A DNA stretch of 10,404 nt from JAKEGN01 sp964465665 (GCA_964465665.1 CAYXKM010000024.1:1-10404), one strand, 5' to 3'; shown: positions 1 to 7,392, numbered from the stretch's first letter. The notes: generated by a model not told the origin, from the letters alone. Numbers and translations: made by a program.

Positions 1-2
1 GG

Positions 3-1133
3 GTGCACCAGGACATCGTCCTCAGCTCGCGGAACATCTACGGCGGGTCGTTCCAACTGCTGCACGATTGGTTCCACAAGCCAAGCAATCTCGACGTGGC
101 GGTCGCAGATCGTGACCGGCTGCAAAGCGAACTGCGCAACAGATCAGTCAAGGAGAGTGCTACTGATCAGGCGCTGCAGCAGAAGGACGCGAAGATCCAG
201 CGGCTGGGCAACGAGCTCGCAAACTGGAAGAGCCGTGTTCCGCCGCTTGTCGACCGTTACCGGCTCCGCGACGAGGAGGCCCGGGACCTCGAAAATGAAC
301 TGGCCGAGGTGCGTGCCGCGCTTACGGAAGAAGAAGCCGCGCTGAGCAGGGCGCGGGCCGAAGGTGAAGAAGCCCGGGCCGCAGCGGACAAGGCACGCTC
401 GGAAATGGACACGCTTCGGGCAGAGCGTGACGCACTACAGTTCGAGCTGCAGAACGCAAGAGCCAGGATTGCCTCCCTTGAAGTTGAGATCGGATCGGAC
501 CACACGCGGATCGAACCGGTCGACGCCGAAACCCTTCCGCAGGGGCTCAATGCTTCGAACGAACCCCACGAGGACACCGTTGAGAATGCGGTGACCGGCC
601 TTAGGGACCAAATCGATGACGATGATGCCGTGCCGCTTTCCTCGTGGTTGCCAGCCGGGACCGGCGACGGAGGCGTGCCGATAGATGCGCCGGACGACGA
701 CGGTCCGTGGGCAAGAGTACCGGCGTCGGCAGACGACGAGGAAAGCGATATCGGCAGCGGTGTCCATCGCGGAGCTGACGGGATCGATCCTCAAACGCCG
801 ATCAATTCCAGCAATGACATTGGCAGAGCGGTGCCGGTGCATTTGGGTCCGGGCACCGACAGCCTGGCGCCGCCGCCTACCGCAGCGGACAGGCCCGCAA
901 AAGATGACGGCTGTGTCGATAATCTGAGGCAGATCAAGGGTGTTGGCGCTAGCATTGAGAAGACCCTGCACGACCTCGGCTTTTTCCGGTTCAGCCAGAT
1001 CGCCGGGATGACAGAACTCGATATTGATCGGGTCGCGCGGCAGCTCAAGGGTTTTCGCAGCCGGATCTATCGCGAGGACTGGATTGGCCAGGCGCGCATG
1101 TTACAGCAGCAGAAAAACGATAACGCGTCCTGA
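3..1133 (+). CDS. Coiled-coil protein with C-terminal helix-hairpin-helix domain (5' end uncertain)
   Basis: The protein has three parts. Residues about 33-164 are a charged, Glu/Arg/Ala-rich heptad-like stretch that reads as a long coiled coil. Residues about 165-300 are an acidic, Gly/Pro/Asp-rich linker that looks disordered. Residues about 306-366 form a compact helix-hairpin-helix domain with the motif IKGVGASIEKTLHDLG, followed by an FxQIAGMTELDID segment and an REDWIGQA ending. That ending is typical of the HhH modules annotated as 'predicted 5' DNA nuclease, flap endonuclease-1-like helix-3-turn-helix', also found at the C-terminus of some NuoE-like proteins. The HhH suggests nucleic-acid or protein binding, but I see no nuclease active site. 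The listed start is a GTG at the very edge of the window, so the true N-terminus, perhaps a membrane anchor, may lie upstream. The next gene begins 2 bp after the stop, indicating one transcript. The cellular role is unknown. Confidence 0.82.
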   Translation: MHQDIVLSSRNIYGGSFQLLHDWFHKPSNLDVAVADRDRLQSELRNRSVKESATDQALQQKDAKIQRLGNELANWKSRVPPLVDRYRLRDEEARDLENELAEVRAALTEEEAALSRARAEGEEARAAADKARSEMDTLRAERDALQFELQNARARIASLEVEIGSDHTRIEPVDAETLPQGLNASNEPHEDTVENAVTGLRDQIDDDDAVPLSSWLPAGTGDGGVPIDAPDDDGPWARVPASADDEESDIGSGVHRGADGIDPQTPINSSNDIGRAVPVHLGPGTDSLAPPPTAADRPAKDDGCVDNLRQIKGVGASIEKTLHDLGFFRFSQIAGMTELDIDRVARQLKGFRSRIYREDWIGQARMLQQQKNDNAS

Positions 1134-1135
1134 TC

Positions 1136-1999
1136 GTGTCGGTTCACCGAATCCTGCCAGTCGCAATGATGCTGACTTCGCTGCTCGCTGTCGGCGGCGA
1201 ACCGGCATCCACCGGCAGTGCCCCGGACAGCTACACGGCACTGCCGGTGACGCCGTATTTTCGCATCCGACGCGATGAAACCGGCACTTCCGTCACCGGG
1301 CAGATCAGTTCCATCGCACACGAGGCAATCCTTCACGACGTAGTCAGCAGCATCGCCTCGTCAACTGTTGTTTTTCTCGAATTGCGGGAGGTCACGTTGC
1401 TGCCGCCGGGCTGGGCCCTGGTTACAGAACTGGCACTGCGCGCAACGTTGTGGACTCGGTTCTCGGAGGCGGAAGTGACGGCTGATGAAGTCTCCATACG
1501 CGGCGTGACCACCGATGCCGACTCCTGGGGAGATGCCCGGTCCAGGCTGGACGCATCGTTGCTACCCGGCATGCGACTTGAAACGCATGTTATCGAGGTT
1601 CCGCCGATTCGGGATTATCAGGCCCTCTGTCGCCAGCAGTTCGATGCGGCGTTGCAGAACCGGGCTCTCGAGTTTGACATTGCAAAGTCGACCCTCGAAT
1701 CCGGCGCCGAGGCGCTGCTCGACAGTTTGCTGGAAATCGCCGGCGACTGTCCGGAGGCCACTATTTTCCTTCGCGCCGGTGGTGACGGACCGGAAAGCGC
1801 GGCGGCCAATCGCTTGCTCGCCGAAGCCCGTTCGCAGTCCGTTGTCGCCCACATGACTGCACGGGGCCTGGCTCCGGCGAGGATAAACGTGATGCCGATT
1901 GACGACGGCTACGCCAGGCAAGGGCGAAAGGTGACTTTCGCAGTGAAATTCCCCCCGGCCACGCGAGAAGCGACCACGACAGGCGCAGCCAGTCCCTGA
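1136..1999 (+). CDS. Secreted OmpA-like (BON-OmpA type) envelope protein
   Basis: This 287-aa protein starts with GTG 2 bp after the preceding stop, which suggests translational coupling. Residues 1 to about 25 are a plausible signal peptide (Arg5, hydrophobic core 6-20, then GEPAS). Residues about 42-155 carry a BON-like pattern (FRIRRDETGTSVTGQISS and a second IRGVTTDADSW segment), the arrangement seen ahead of OmpA domains in ArfA/OmpATb-type proteins. Residues about 165-270 are an OmpA-like peptidoglycan-binding domain: LEFDIAKSTLESGAEALLDSL, then Asp217, Asn225 and Arg232, with the 15-residue Asp-to-Arg spacing of the diaminopimelate-binding pair in OmpA. The usual GHTD is AGGD here. The only two cysteines, Cys165 and Cys205, flank the first part of the domain and could form a disulfide in the periplasm. 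The likely role is noncovalent peptidoglycan attachment; the specific function is unknown. Confidence 0.85.
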   Translation: MSVHRILPVAMMLTSLLAVGGEPASTGSAPDSYTALPVTPYFRIRRDETGTSVTGQISSIAHEAILHDVVSSIASSTVVFLELREVTLLPPGWALVTELALRATLWTRFSEAEVTADEVSIRGVTTDADSWGDARSRLDASLLPGMRLETHVIEVPPIRDYQALCRQQFDAALQNRALEFDIAKSTLESGAEALLDSLLEIAGDCPEATIFLRAGGDGPESAAANRLLAEARSQSVVAHMTARGLAPARINVMPIDDGYARQGRKVTFAVKFPPATREATTTGAASP

Positions 2000-2038
2000 G
2001 CAAAAGGCAGCTCGACGGAACCGCTACCGGGAGTGGAG

Positions 2039-2593
2039 TTACTGTGGCGGCGCGTCCGGCAAATCGATCTCCGATTTCACACTCTGCGCGCGCGCTAGCT
2101 CGACTTCGAAAATCAGCGTCGAACCCGGCGGAATCAATCCGTTGCCAACATTGCGGTCGCCATAAGCCATCTCGGGAGCGATGGTCAGTTCACGAACCTC
2201 GCCCTCTTTCATGCCGATCACGCCCTGATCCCAACCCTTGATCACGCGACCTGCTCCCAGAGGGAACTGGAAGTGTTCGCCGCGATCGACCGAGCTGTCG
2301 AACTTTGCTCCGCGTTTGTCCTGGGCCGTTTCGTCGTAAAGCCAGCCGGTGTAATGGACGATTGCAATCTGGCCGGATTCTGCAATCGCCCCTGAGCCTT
2401 GACGCAGAATTCGCATGTTCAGCCCGGGTACGATTTCCGCAGACTCGATGATGCCAGCGGATACGGTTGCCTCTGCTTCGTTACCTGGTTGCTCTGTTGT
2501 TCCGGCGGCGTCGACCTTGCCTTCATCCGATTTTCCGCAAGCAGTCATCGTCAACAAAGTGGCAACGCATAGGCACGTAGCTATAACTCTCAT
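2039..2593 (-). CDS. FKBP-type peptidyl-prolyl cis-trans isomerase, lipoprotein
   Basis: The 184-aa product catalyses cis-trans isomerisation of prolyl bonds, probably in the periplasm as a lipid-anchored foldase. Residues 1-19 are a lipoprotein signal ending in TMTAC with Cys19 as the lipidated residue. Residues about 20-55 are a linker and about 56-170 an FKBP domain. The positions that line the FKBP12 pocket are kept: Tyr81, Phe98, Asp99, Arg104, Phe108, Val117, Ile118, Trp121, Tyr144, Ile154 and Phe162. I chose the ATG at 2593, with AGGGGA 5 nt upstream, over a TTG eight codons earlier, because that SD sits inside the extension and the shorter form gives a compact signal peptide. It lies 50 bp downstream of msrB on the same strand, so the two are probably cotranscribed. 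Unlike E. coli FkpA it lacks a long N-terminal dimerisation region. Confidence 0.95.
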   Translation of the reverse strand: MRVIATCLCVATLLTMTACGKSDEGKVDAAGTTEQPGNEAEATVSAGIIESAEIVPGLNMRILRQGSGAIAESGQIAIVHYTGWLYDETAQDKRGAKFDSSVDRGEHFQFPLGAGRVIKGWDQGVIGMKEGEVRELTIAPEMAYGDRNVGNGLIPPGSTLIFEVELARAQSVKSEIDLPDAPPQ

Positions 2594-2598
2594 GAATT

Positions 2599-2604
2599 TC
2601 CCCT
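2599..2604 (-). promoter_or_regulatory. Ribosome binding site of the FKBP lipoprotein gene
   Basis: On the - strand AGGGGA stands 5 nt before the ATG at 2593. This site decides the start: an alternative TTG at 2617 would place the SD inside the coding region and lengthen the signal peptide by eight polar residues. Confidence 0.7.
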
Positions 2605-2643
2605 GGCTGGTCGTCAATCAAGAATCCGTGGGCATCGCCAGGA

Positions 2644-3039
2644 TCAGTCCGGCTCCCTGAAATCGAGCGATGCCGAGTTTATGCAATAGCGCAAACCGGA
2701 TGGCTCCGGTCCGTCGTCGAACACATGCCCCAGATGCGCGTTGCAATTGTTGCATACAACCTCAGTGCGAATCATGCCGTGACTGGTATCGCGGACGGTT
2801 CTCACCCTGTTGCCGGCGAGCGGTAGAAAAAAACTCGGCCAGCCGGATCCCGAATCGTATTTGTGGTCCGAGCTGAATAGTTCGGCGCCACAGCAGATGC
2901 AGGAATATGTGCCATCGGCCTTGTGATCGACATATTGTCCGGTAAACGCGCGTTCGGTGCCTTTTTTCTGGGTCACAAGATACTGTTCCTCAGTCAGCCG
3001 ATCTTTCAGGTCACGATCGCTGCGCATCGATTTGCTCAT
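2644..3039 (-). CDS. msrB: Peptide-methionine (R)-S-oxide reductase MsrB
   Basis: The 131-aa product reduces the R-epimer of methionine sulfoxide in oxidised proteins, probably in the cytoplasm since no signal peptide is seen. The single SelR/MsrB domain is complete. Two zinc-binding CxxC pairs are present (Cys47/Cys50 and Cys96/Cys99), along with the GSGWPSF motif (64-70), His87 in the SHGMIRTEV motif, His102/His105 in AHLGHVFDDGP, and the catalytic Cys119 in RYCINSASL. An extra Cys49 sits inside the first CxxC pair. The ATG at 3039 has GGAGG 8 nt upstream. Length and order match standalone bacterial MsrB, with no MsrA fusion. It appears to be the first gene of a two-gene unit with the downstream FKBP lipoprotein, and is divergent from the ABC transporter operon. 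Confidence 0.97.
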   Translation of the reverse strand: MSKSMRSDRDLKDRLTEEQYLVTQKKGTERAFTGQYVDHKADGTYSCICCGAELFSSDHKYDSGSGWPSFFLPLAGNRVRTVRDTSHGMIRTEVVCNNCNAHLGHVFDDGPEPSGLRYCINSASLDFREPD

Positions 3040-3066
3040 CGCCTGTACCTCCGTCTACGGCAGTCG

Positions 3067-3095
3067 ATTCTAGGCAAGGCCAGGCAGGTTTGCAC
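3067..3095 (-). promoter_or_regulatory. Candidate msrB promoter
   Basis: In the 100-bp divergent gap, the - strand has a TAGAAT -10-like hexamer (3072 to 3067) with a weak GTGCAA -35-like hexamer 17 bp upstream (3095 to 3090). This would give a leader of about 20 nt carrying the GGAGG ribosome site. Only the -10 is a good match. No convincing promoter is visible for the opposite (+) ABC operon. Confidence 0.25.
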
Positions 3096-3139
3096 GGGAA
3101 TCGTGGCCTGCAGGCGGCAAATATCGTAGTGTCGCAGCA

Positions 3140-3901
3140 ATGCCGGAACGCACCGTCAAACAGCATCAGGCTGCGGAACTCCGCGAGGTAACCTTGCGTC
3201 GCGGGGATGTCCTGGCACTGAAGGACATCAGCGTAACTTTTCCGCGCAACCATACTACGGCCATCCTTGGGACCAGCGGCAGCGGAAAATCGTCGCTGGT
3301 ACAGTTGATCATCGGCTTGCTCGAGCCCGACAGCGGCAGCGTACGGACTCTCGGTGAAGATCTGGCCGATTGCGACTTGCGGCGTCTCCGGAAGCGCATC
3401 GGTTACGCCGTGCAGGGAGTGTCGCTTTTCCCTCACATGAAAGTCGGCAGGAACATCGTATTGCCGGCCATTCTCGACAACTGGCCGGAACAGGAGACCC
3501 GCGCAAGACTCACCGAACTGATAAGCATCATGCAGTTGCGTACGGACATACTGGAGCGCTACCCGCACGAGCTGTCCGGCGGTCAGCAACAGCGTGCGGG
3601 ACTGTGCCGGGCGATGATGCTGCGGCCCGAATTATTGCTGCTCGACGAACCGTTTTCGGGTCTCGATACGATGACCCGACGCAGTATTCATCAGGAGTTT
3701 CTCAACCTGAGAAATATCGAGCCTGTCTCGACCGTCATCGTCACGCATGACCCGCAGGAGGCTCTCGCGCTGGCAGACTGCCTGGTCGTCATGATGGGTG
3801 GATCAGTGTTGCAGTCGGGTTCGATCTTGGAGGTGACAGGCCAACCGGCCACTGACCAGGTACGCGAGCTGTGCACCGGGCTGGGAGCGACTGGCCGATG
3901 A
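3140..3901 (+). CDS. ABC transporter ATPase, glycine betaine/quaternary amine type
   Basis: This 253-aa nucleotide-binding subunit powers the importer whose other subunit follows. It carries Walker A GTSGSGKS (44-51), Q-loop Gln92, signature LSGGQQQR (145-152), Walker B LLLLDE (165-170), D-loop SGLD, and the switch His203. Its sequence style (GYAVQGVSLFPHMKVGRNI) is that of the ProV/OpuCA/YehX branch. It stops soon after the catalytic core, so the C-terminal tandem CBS domains that sense ionic strength or c-di-AMP in ProV/OpuA-type ATPases are missing. The ATG at 3140 has no clear Shine-Dalgarno sequence, and no earlier in-frame start is convincing. The stop overlaps the next start (ATGA), showing a two-gene operon. 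The ligand cannot be read from this subunit. Confidence 0.93.
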   Translation: MPERTVKQHQAAELREVTLRRGDVLALKDISVTFPRNHTTAILGTSGSGKSSLVQLIIGLLEPDSGSVRTLGEDLADCDLRRLRKRIGYAVQGVSLFPHMKVGRNIVLPAILDNWPEQETRARLTELISIMQLRTDILERYPHELSGGQQQRAGLCRAMMLRPELLLLDEPFSGLDTMTRRSIHQEFLNLRNIEPVSTVIVTHDPQEALALADCLVVMMGGSVLQSGSILEVTGQPATDQVRELCTGLGATGR

Positions 3902-5370
3902 AGCGCACCTCGCTATTCGCTGCACTCCTGCTGGTTGCGCTCAACTCGCGCGCGGAGCCTTTGGTGATCGGGAGCAAGAATTTTGCGGAGAACTACATAC
4001 TCGCCGAAGCGGGGGCGCAATTGCTCGAGAGCCGGGGCTATGAAGTTCAGCGGCGATTCGGACTAAACGGTACAAAGATTGTTTTTGAAGCCCTGAGTAA
4101 CAGGACAATCGACCTTTACCCTGAGTATACCGGCACGATAACGGAAGTCATTCTCGAGCAACCCGAGCTTAAGGACTTCGACGAAATTCAGGCGGCACTG
4201 GCCGGACTTGAGTTGCGCCTGCTGGCGCCGCTCGGGTTCAGCAACAGCTATGCGATTGCCGTTACTGCTGGATTTGCGCGGCAGCTCGGCCTGCAAAACA
4301 TATCCGACCTGAGGCGCGCCGGCCGCGTCAGGGTCGGCCTGCCACATGAGTTTCTCAGCCGCAATGACGGCTGGGCCGGCCTCAAGGAACGATACGACAT
4401 TGACCAGTCGGCAACCGGCATCGAGCACAGCCTTGCCTATGAAGCTCTGGCCAGCGCCAAGCTCGATGTCACCGCGGTCTATTCCACCGACGGAGAAATC
4501 CTGCGCTCGCAACTGGTTCTGCTGCACGACGACCTCGGGTACTTTCCGCAATACCGCGCAGCCTTCCTCACGCACACCGGTCTGCCGGCCGAGGTAGCAG
4601 CGATCCTCGAGCTCATGAGCGGCAGGATCGACGACAGGCGTATGCAGCAGCTGAATCTGCAAGTACTCGATCCCGAAGTCAGTTTCGCCGATGTTGCCGG
4701 AGGATTCCTGCTGGATGAGGGATTGATCGAATCCTCGCAGGCGGCACCAGGCCTGGTTTCGCGATTGTTGCGCAATACCCGGCAGCACCTGAAACTGACC
4801 GGAATTGCACTTGCACTTGCGATTGTGGCGGGTGTCGGCATTGCGGTGCTTGTTCATGCACACACACGCGCCGCCAATGTATTTCTGTATTTCACGGGCC
4901 TTCTTCAGACGGTGCCATCGATTGCGTTACTGGCGCTGCTCATTCCCTGGTTCGGTATCGGGCAGACACCCGCCATCATTGCATTGTTTCTGTATTCGCT
5001 GCTGCCGATTGCACGCAGCACCATTACGGCGATCCTGGCAATCCCGCCCGGATATCGTCAGGTCGCAGTAGCGATGGCAATGACCCGCAGGCAACAGATG
5101 CGTTACGTGCTGCTGCCGCTGGCCATGCCCCATGTGATTGCCGGCGTCCGCACAGCGGCGGTCATTAGCATCGGCACGGCAACGCTGGCTGCATTCATCG
5201 GCGCCGGAGGTCTCGGTGACCCGATAGTCACCGGGCTCGCGCTGAACGACAGCGCGATGATTTTGCAAGGCGCGATACCGGCGGCTGTCCTTGCGATCCT
5301 GACCGAGCTGGCTTTCGGCGTGCTTGAGCGTTGTCTCGTGGCGCCGCATATGCGAGGCCGAAAAAACTGA
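3898..5370 (+). CDS. Fused substrate-binding/permease subunit of a betaine-choline-type ABC importer
   Basis: This 490-aa protein joins two functions. Residues 1-18 are a signal peptide (SRA before Glu20). Residues about 20-280 are an OpuCC/YehZ-like binding domain with GSKNFAENYILAE, IDLYPEYTGT and VYSTDGE; aromatic residues Tyr74/Tyr77, Tyr118, Tyr195, Tyr215 and Tyr219 lie where this family builds the cage for a quaternary ammonium group. Residues about 297-480 are a ProW/OpuCB permease domain of about five helices, with LLQTVPSIALLALL and FIGAGGLGDPI motifs. The EAA coupling loop (386-413) is degenerate: the usual Glu and Gly are Gln388 and Ala394. I chose the ATG at 3898, which overlaps the ATPase stop by 4 bp and starts directly at a signal peptide, rather than the GTG 27 nt earlier. 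Betaine, choline or carnitine are the likely ligands; ergothioneine is possible. Confidence 0.92.
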   Translation: MKRTSLFAALLLVALNSRAEPLVIGSKNFAENYILAEAGAQLLESRGYEVQRRFGLNGTKIVFEALSNRTIDLYPEYTGTITEVILEQPELKDFDEIQAALAGLELRLLAPLGFSNSYAIAVTAGFARQLGLQNISDLRRAGRVRVGLPHEFLSRNDGWAGLKERYDIDQSATGIEHSLAYEALASAKLDVTAVYSTDGEILRSQLVLLHDDLGYFPQYRAAFLTHTGLPAEVAAILELMSGRIDDRRMQQLNLQVLDPEVSFADVAGGFLLDEGLIESSQAAPGLVSRLLRNTRQHLKLTGIALALAIVAGVGIAVLVHAHTRAANVFLYFTGLLQTVPSIALLALLIPWFGIGQTPAIIALFLYSLLPIARSTITAILAIPPGYRQVAVAMAMTRRQQMRYVLLPLAMPHVIAGVRTAAVISIGTATLAAFIGAGGLGDPIVTGLALNDSAMILQGAIPAAVLAILTELAFGVLERCLVAPHMRGRKN

Positions 5371-5386
5371 TGCGCCGGGACTGGCG

Positions 5387-5425
5387 GGCTGTTGAAAAGG
5401 GGTTGCCGATCCTTTTTCAACAGCC
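5387..5425. terminator. Long hairpin between convergent genes, probable bidirectional terminator
   Basis: GGCTGTTGAAAAGG (5387-5400) pairs with CCTTTTTCAACAGCC (5411-5425) around a 10-nt loop, giving a stem of 14 pairs with one bulged base. It fills the gap between the ABC operon stop (5370) and the htpG stop (5428). The A/T-rich part lies inside the stem and there is no U tract after either arm, so it is not a textbook intrinsic terminator. It could also be a dispersed palindromic repeat of the REP kind. Confidence 0.55.
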
Positions 5426-5427
5426 TG

Positions 5428-7329
5428 CTAGGCCTTGTTCTTACCGAGGTCAAGCAGCAACTTGTCCATGCGCTTCAGGTACGCGGCCGGGTCCTGCAGG
5501 GCCGCACCCTCGGCAAGCAGGGCGTGATCAAGCACGATATGCGACAGGTTGGTGAAACGCTCGTTATCTGTCTCGGCAGACAGGCGCGCCACCAGCGGGT
5601 GTCGCATATTCAGCTCCAGGATCGGTTTGGTCAGCGGGATTTTCTGCCCGCTGGCCTCCAGCATGCGACGAAGCTGCGGCGCAAGGTCCTGTTCGGCTGC
5701 AACCACGCAGGCCGCGGAATCCACGAGACGACGGCTGACGTTGACGGTTTCGACACGGTCCTTCAGCGTTCTCCGGATTTTCTTGAGCAATGGCTTGTTT
5801 TTGTCATCCAGCGTTTTCTCGGATACGGCATTGTCGCCCTCGGGCAGCTCCAGTTGACCACGACCCACATCCTGAAACTTCTTGCCCTGAAACTCCTGCA
5901 GATGGTCGATGACCCACGGATCGATCCGGTCGGTGAGCAGCAAGACCTCTATTCCCCTGTTCTTCAATTGTTCGAGATGCGGACTGCCCGCCGCTCTGGC
6001 ATACGAGTCGCCGAGCACGTAGTAAATCCTGTCCTGGCCTGTCACGGTCCGCGAAACGTAGTCGGCCAGTGACTGGTCCTGTTTTTCGCCGTCGGACCGG
6101 GTTGTCGCGAAGCGCAACAGGGCGGCCAACTTGTCCCTGTTCTGCGGATCCTCCGCCAGTCCTTCCTTGAATGCCTGGCCGAAAGCGCTCCAGAACTTTG
6201 CATAGCCCTCTGCATCGTTGGCGGCCAGATTCTCCAGCATGTCGATGACGCGCCGTGTCAGCGCCGTTCTGATTGATTCGAGATTGGAGTCCTGCTGCAA
6301 CATCTCGCGCGATACGTTCAACGGCAGATCCGCCGAATCGATAACACCCTTGACGAAGCGCATATACAGTGGCAGAAACTGGTCCGCCTGATCCATGATG
6401 AACACTCGTTGCACATACAGTTTCAGGCCGCGCGGCGCTTCCCGGCTCCACAGGTCGAATGGCGCAGTTGATGGTATGTACAGCAGACTGGTGTATTCAC
6501 GCTTGCCTTCAACCTTGTTGTGGCTCCATGTCAGCGGATCCGAAAAGTCGTGCGCAAGGTGCTTGTAAAGTTCGCGGTACTCTTCGTCGCTGACGTCGGA
6601 CCGGGAGCGCGTCCACAGTGCCGTCGCGGAATTCACGGTTTGCGGCGGATCCCCGGGTTTGTCTGCGTCGGCAAGTGTTACCGGAAAACCGATGTGGTCA
6701 GAGTACTTCCTGATCAGCGTACGCAGTCGCGTGCCATCGCAGAACTCTGCCTCCGCCTTTTTCAGCTGCAGTGCAATGCGGGTTCCGCGCTCCTGGCGCA
6801 CTATCGTTTCGAGCGTATATTCTCCCTTGCCGTCCGATTCCCATCGAACGCCGTCGCCCTCCGGCAGACCGGCACGGCGGGTCTCCACGGTAACCCGATC
6901 TGCAACGATAAAAGCCGAATAGAAGCCGACGCCAAACTGGCCAATGAGTTGCGCGTCCTTGCGGCTGTCGCCGGTCATCTGTCCAAGAAATTCGGCAGTC
7001 CCGGACCGGGCTATAGTGCCGATATTGTCGATCAGTTCCTGACGGGACATGCCTATGCCATTGTCGGCGACCGAGACAATGCGATTCCTTGCATCGAAAG
7101 TGATGCGTATTTTCAGCTCCGGGTCGTCCGCGAGCAGCGCCGGATCTGCCAGTCCGACGAACCGGAGCTTGTCATTCGCATCGGATGCGTTCGATATGAG
7201 TTCGCGGAGAAATATCTCTTTGTTGCTGTACAAGGAATGGATCATGAGGTGCAGCAGTTGCCGCACTTCCGCCTGAAATCCAAGGGTCTCGCGGCCGCCG
7301 GCCACGCTGCTGCCCGTCTCCTGGCTCAA
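5428..7329 (-). CDS. htpG: Molecular chaperone HtpG (bacterial Hsp90)
   Basis: This 633-aa ATP-dependent chaperone is full length compared with the usual 620-640. The N-terminal GHKL ATPase domain (about 15-230) has RELISNASDAND with the catalytic Glu43 and Mg-binding Asn47, DNGIGM (89-94), GTIARSGT (104-111) and the glycine-rich lid loop GQFGVGFYSAF (130-140). The middle domain has the FIMDQADQFLP and LPLNVSREMLQ segments with the catalytic Arg341. The C-terminal dimerisation domain runs from about 520 and ends in KNKA. As in other bacterial members there is no charged linker and no MEEVD tail. The start is a TTG at 7329 with AGGAG 8 nt upstream. The protein acts in the cytoplasm as a homodimer, helping client remodelling with DnaK. 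It is the last gene of a - strand series, with its own candidate promoter. Confidence 0.98.
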   Translation of the reverse strand: MSQETGSSVAGGRETLGFQAEVRQLLHLMIHSLYSNKEIFLRELISNASDANDKLRFVGLADPALLADDPELKIRITFDARNRIVSVADNGIGMSRQELIDNIGTIARSGTAEFLGQMTGDSRKDAQLIGQFGVGFYSAFIVADRVTVETRRAGLPEGDGVRWESDGKGEYTLETIVRQERGTRIALQLKKAEAEFCDGTRLRTLIRKYSDHIGFPVTLADADKPGDPPQTVNSATALWTRSRSDVSDEEYRELYKHLAHDFSDPLTWSHNKVEGKREYTSLLYIPSTAPFDLWSREAPRGLKLYVQRVFIMDQADQFLPLYMRFVKGVIDSADLPLNVSREMLQQDSNLESIRTALTRRVIDMLENLAANDAEGYAKFWSAFGQAFKEGLAEDPQNRDKLAALLRFATTRSDGEKQDQSLADYVSRTVTGQDRIYYVLGDSYARAAGSPHLEQLKNRGIEVLLLTDRIDPWVIDHLQEFQGKKFQDVGRGQLELPEGDNAVSEKTLDDKNKPLLKKIRRTLKDRVETVNVSRRLVDSAACVVAAEQDLAPQLRRMLEASGQKIPLTKPILELNMRHPLVARLSAETDNERFTNLSHIVLDHALLAEGAALQDPAAYLKRMDKLLLDLGKNKA

Positions 7330-7337
7330 AATTGCTA

Positions 7338-7342
7338 CTCCT
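7338..7342 (-). promoter_or_regulatory. Ribosome binding site supporting the TTG start of htpG
   Basis: AGGAG on the - strand lies 8 nt before the TTG at 7329. Together with homology beginning about 15 codons later, this supports the unusual TTG initiation codon. Confidence 0.65.
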
Positions 7343-7392
7343 GATTCGTCGACTGAAGGTCAGCCCGGCCTGTACCGCGGATGACCCGAATC

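Noticed and set aside
2000..2038. Terminator between the convergent OmpA-like and FKBP genes
   Set aside because: The 39-bp gap only offers a weak, wobble-containing five-pair stem without a U tract.
3011..3589. 192-codon - strand open frame overlapping msrB start and the ABC ATPase
   Set aside because: It is antisense to Walker A and signature regions of a clear ATPase gene and overlaps the msrB start and its ribosome site.
3871..3897. Upstream GTG as start of the fused binding/permease protein
   Set aside because: It would add nine residues before the signal peptide, deep inside the ATPase gene; the ATG at 3898 gives the usual ATGA overlap and a clean signal peptide.
4063..4863. 266-codon - strand open frame
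   Set aside because: It is antisense to the substrate-binding domain, which matches the OpuCC family on the + strand.
5392..6072. 226-codon + strand open frame
   Set aside because: It lies wholly opposite the conserved C-terminal half of htpG and has no recognisable domain; it is an antisense shadow of a GC-rich gene.
6520..7344. 274-codon + strand open frame
   Set aside because: It is antisense to the highly conserved HtpG ATPase domain, and its translation has no coherent domain pattern.
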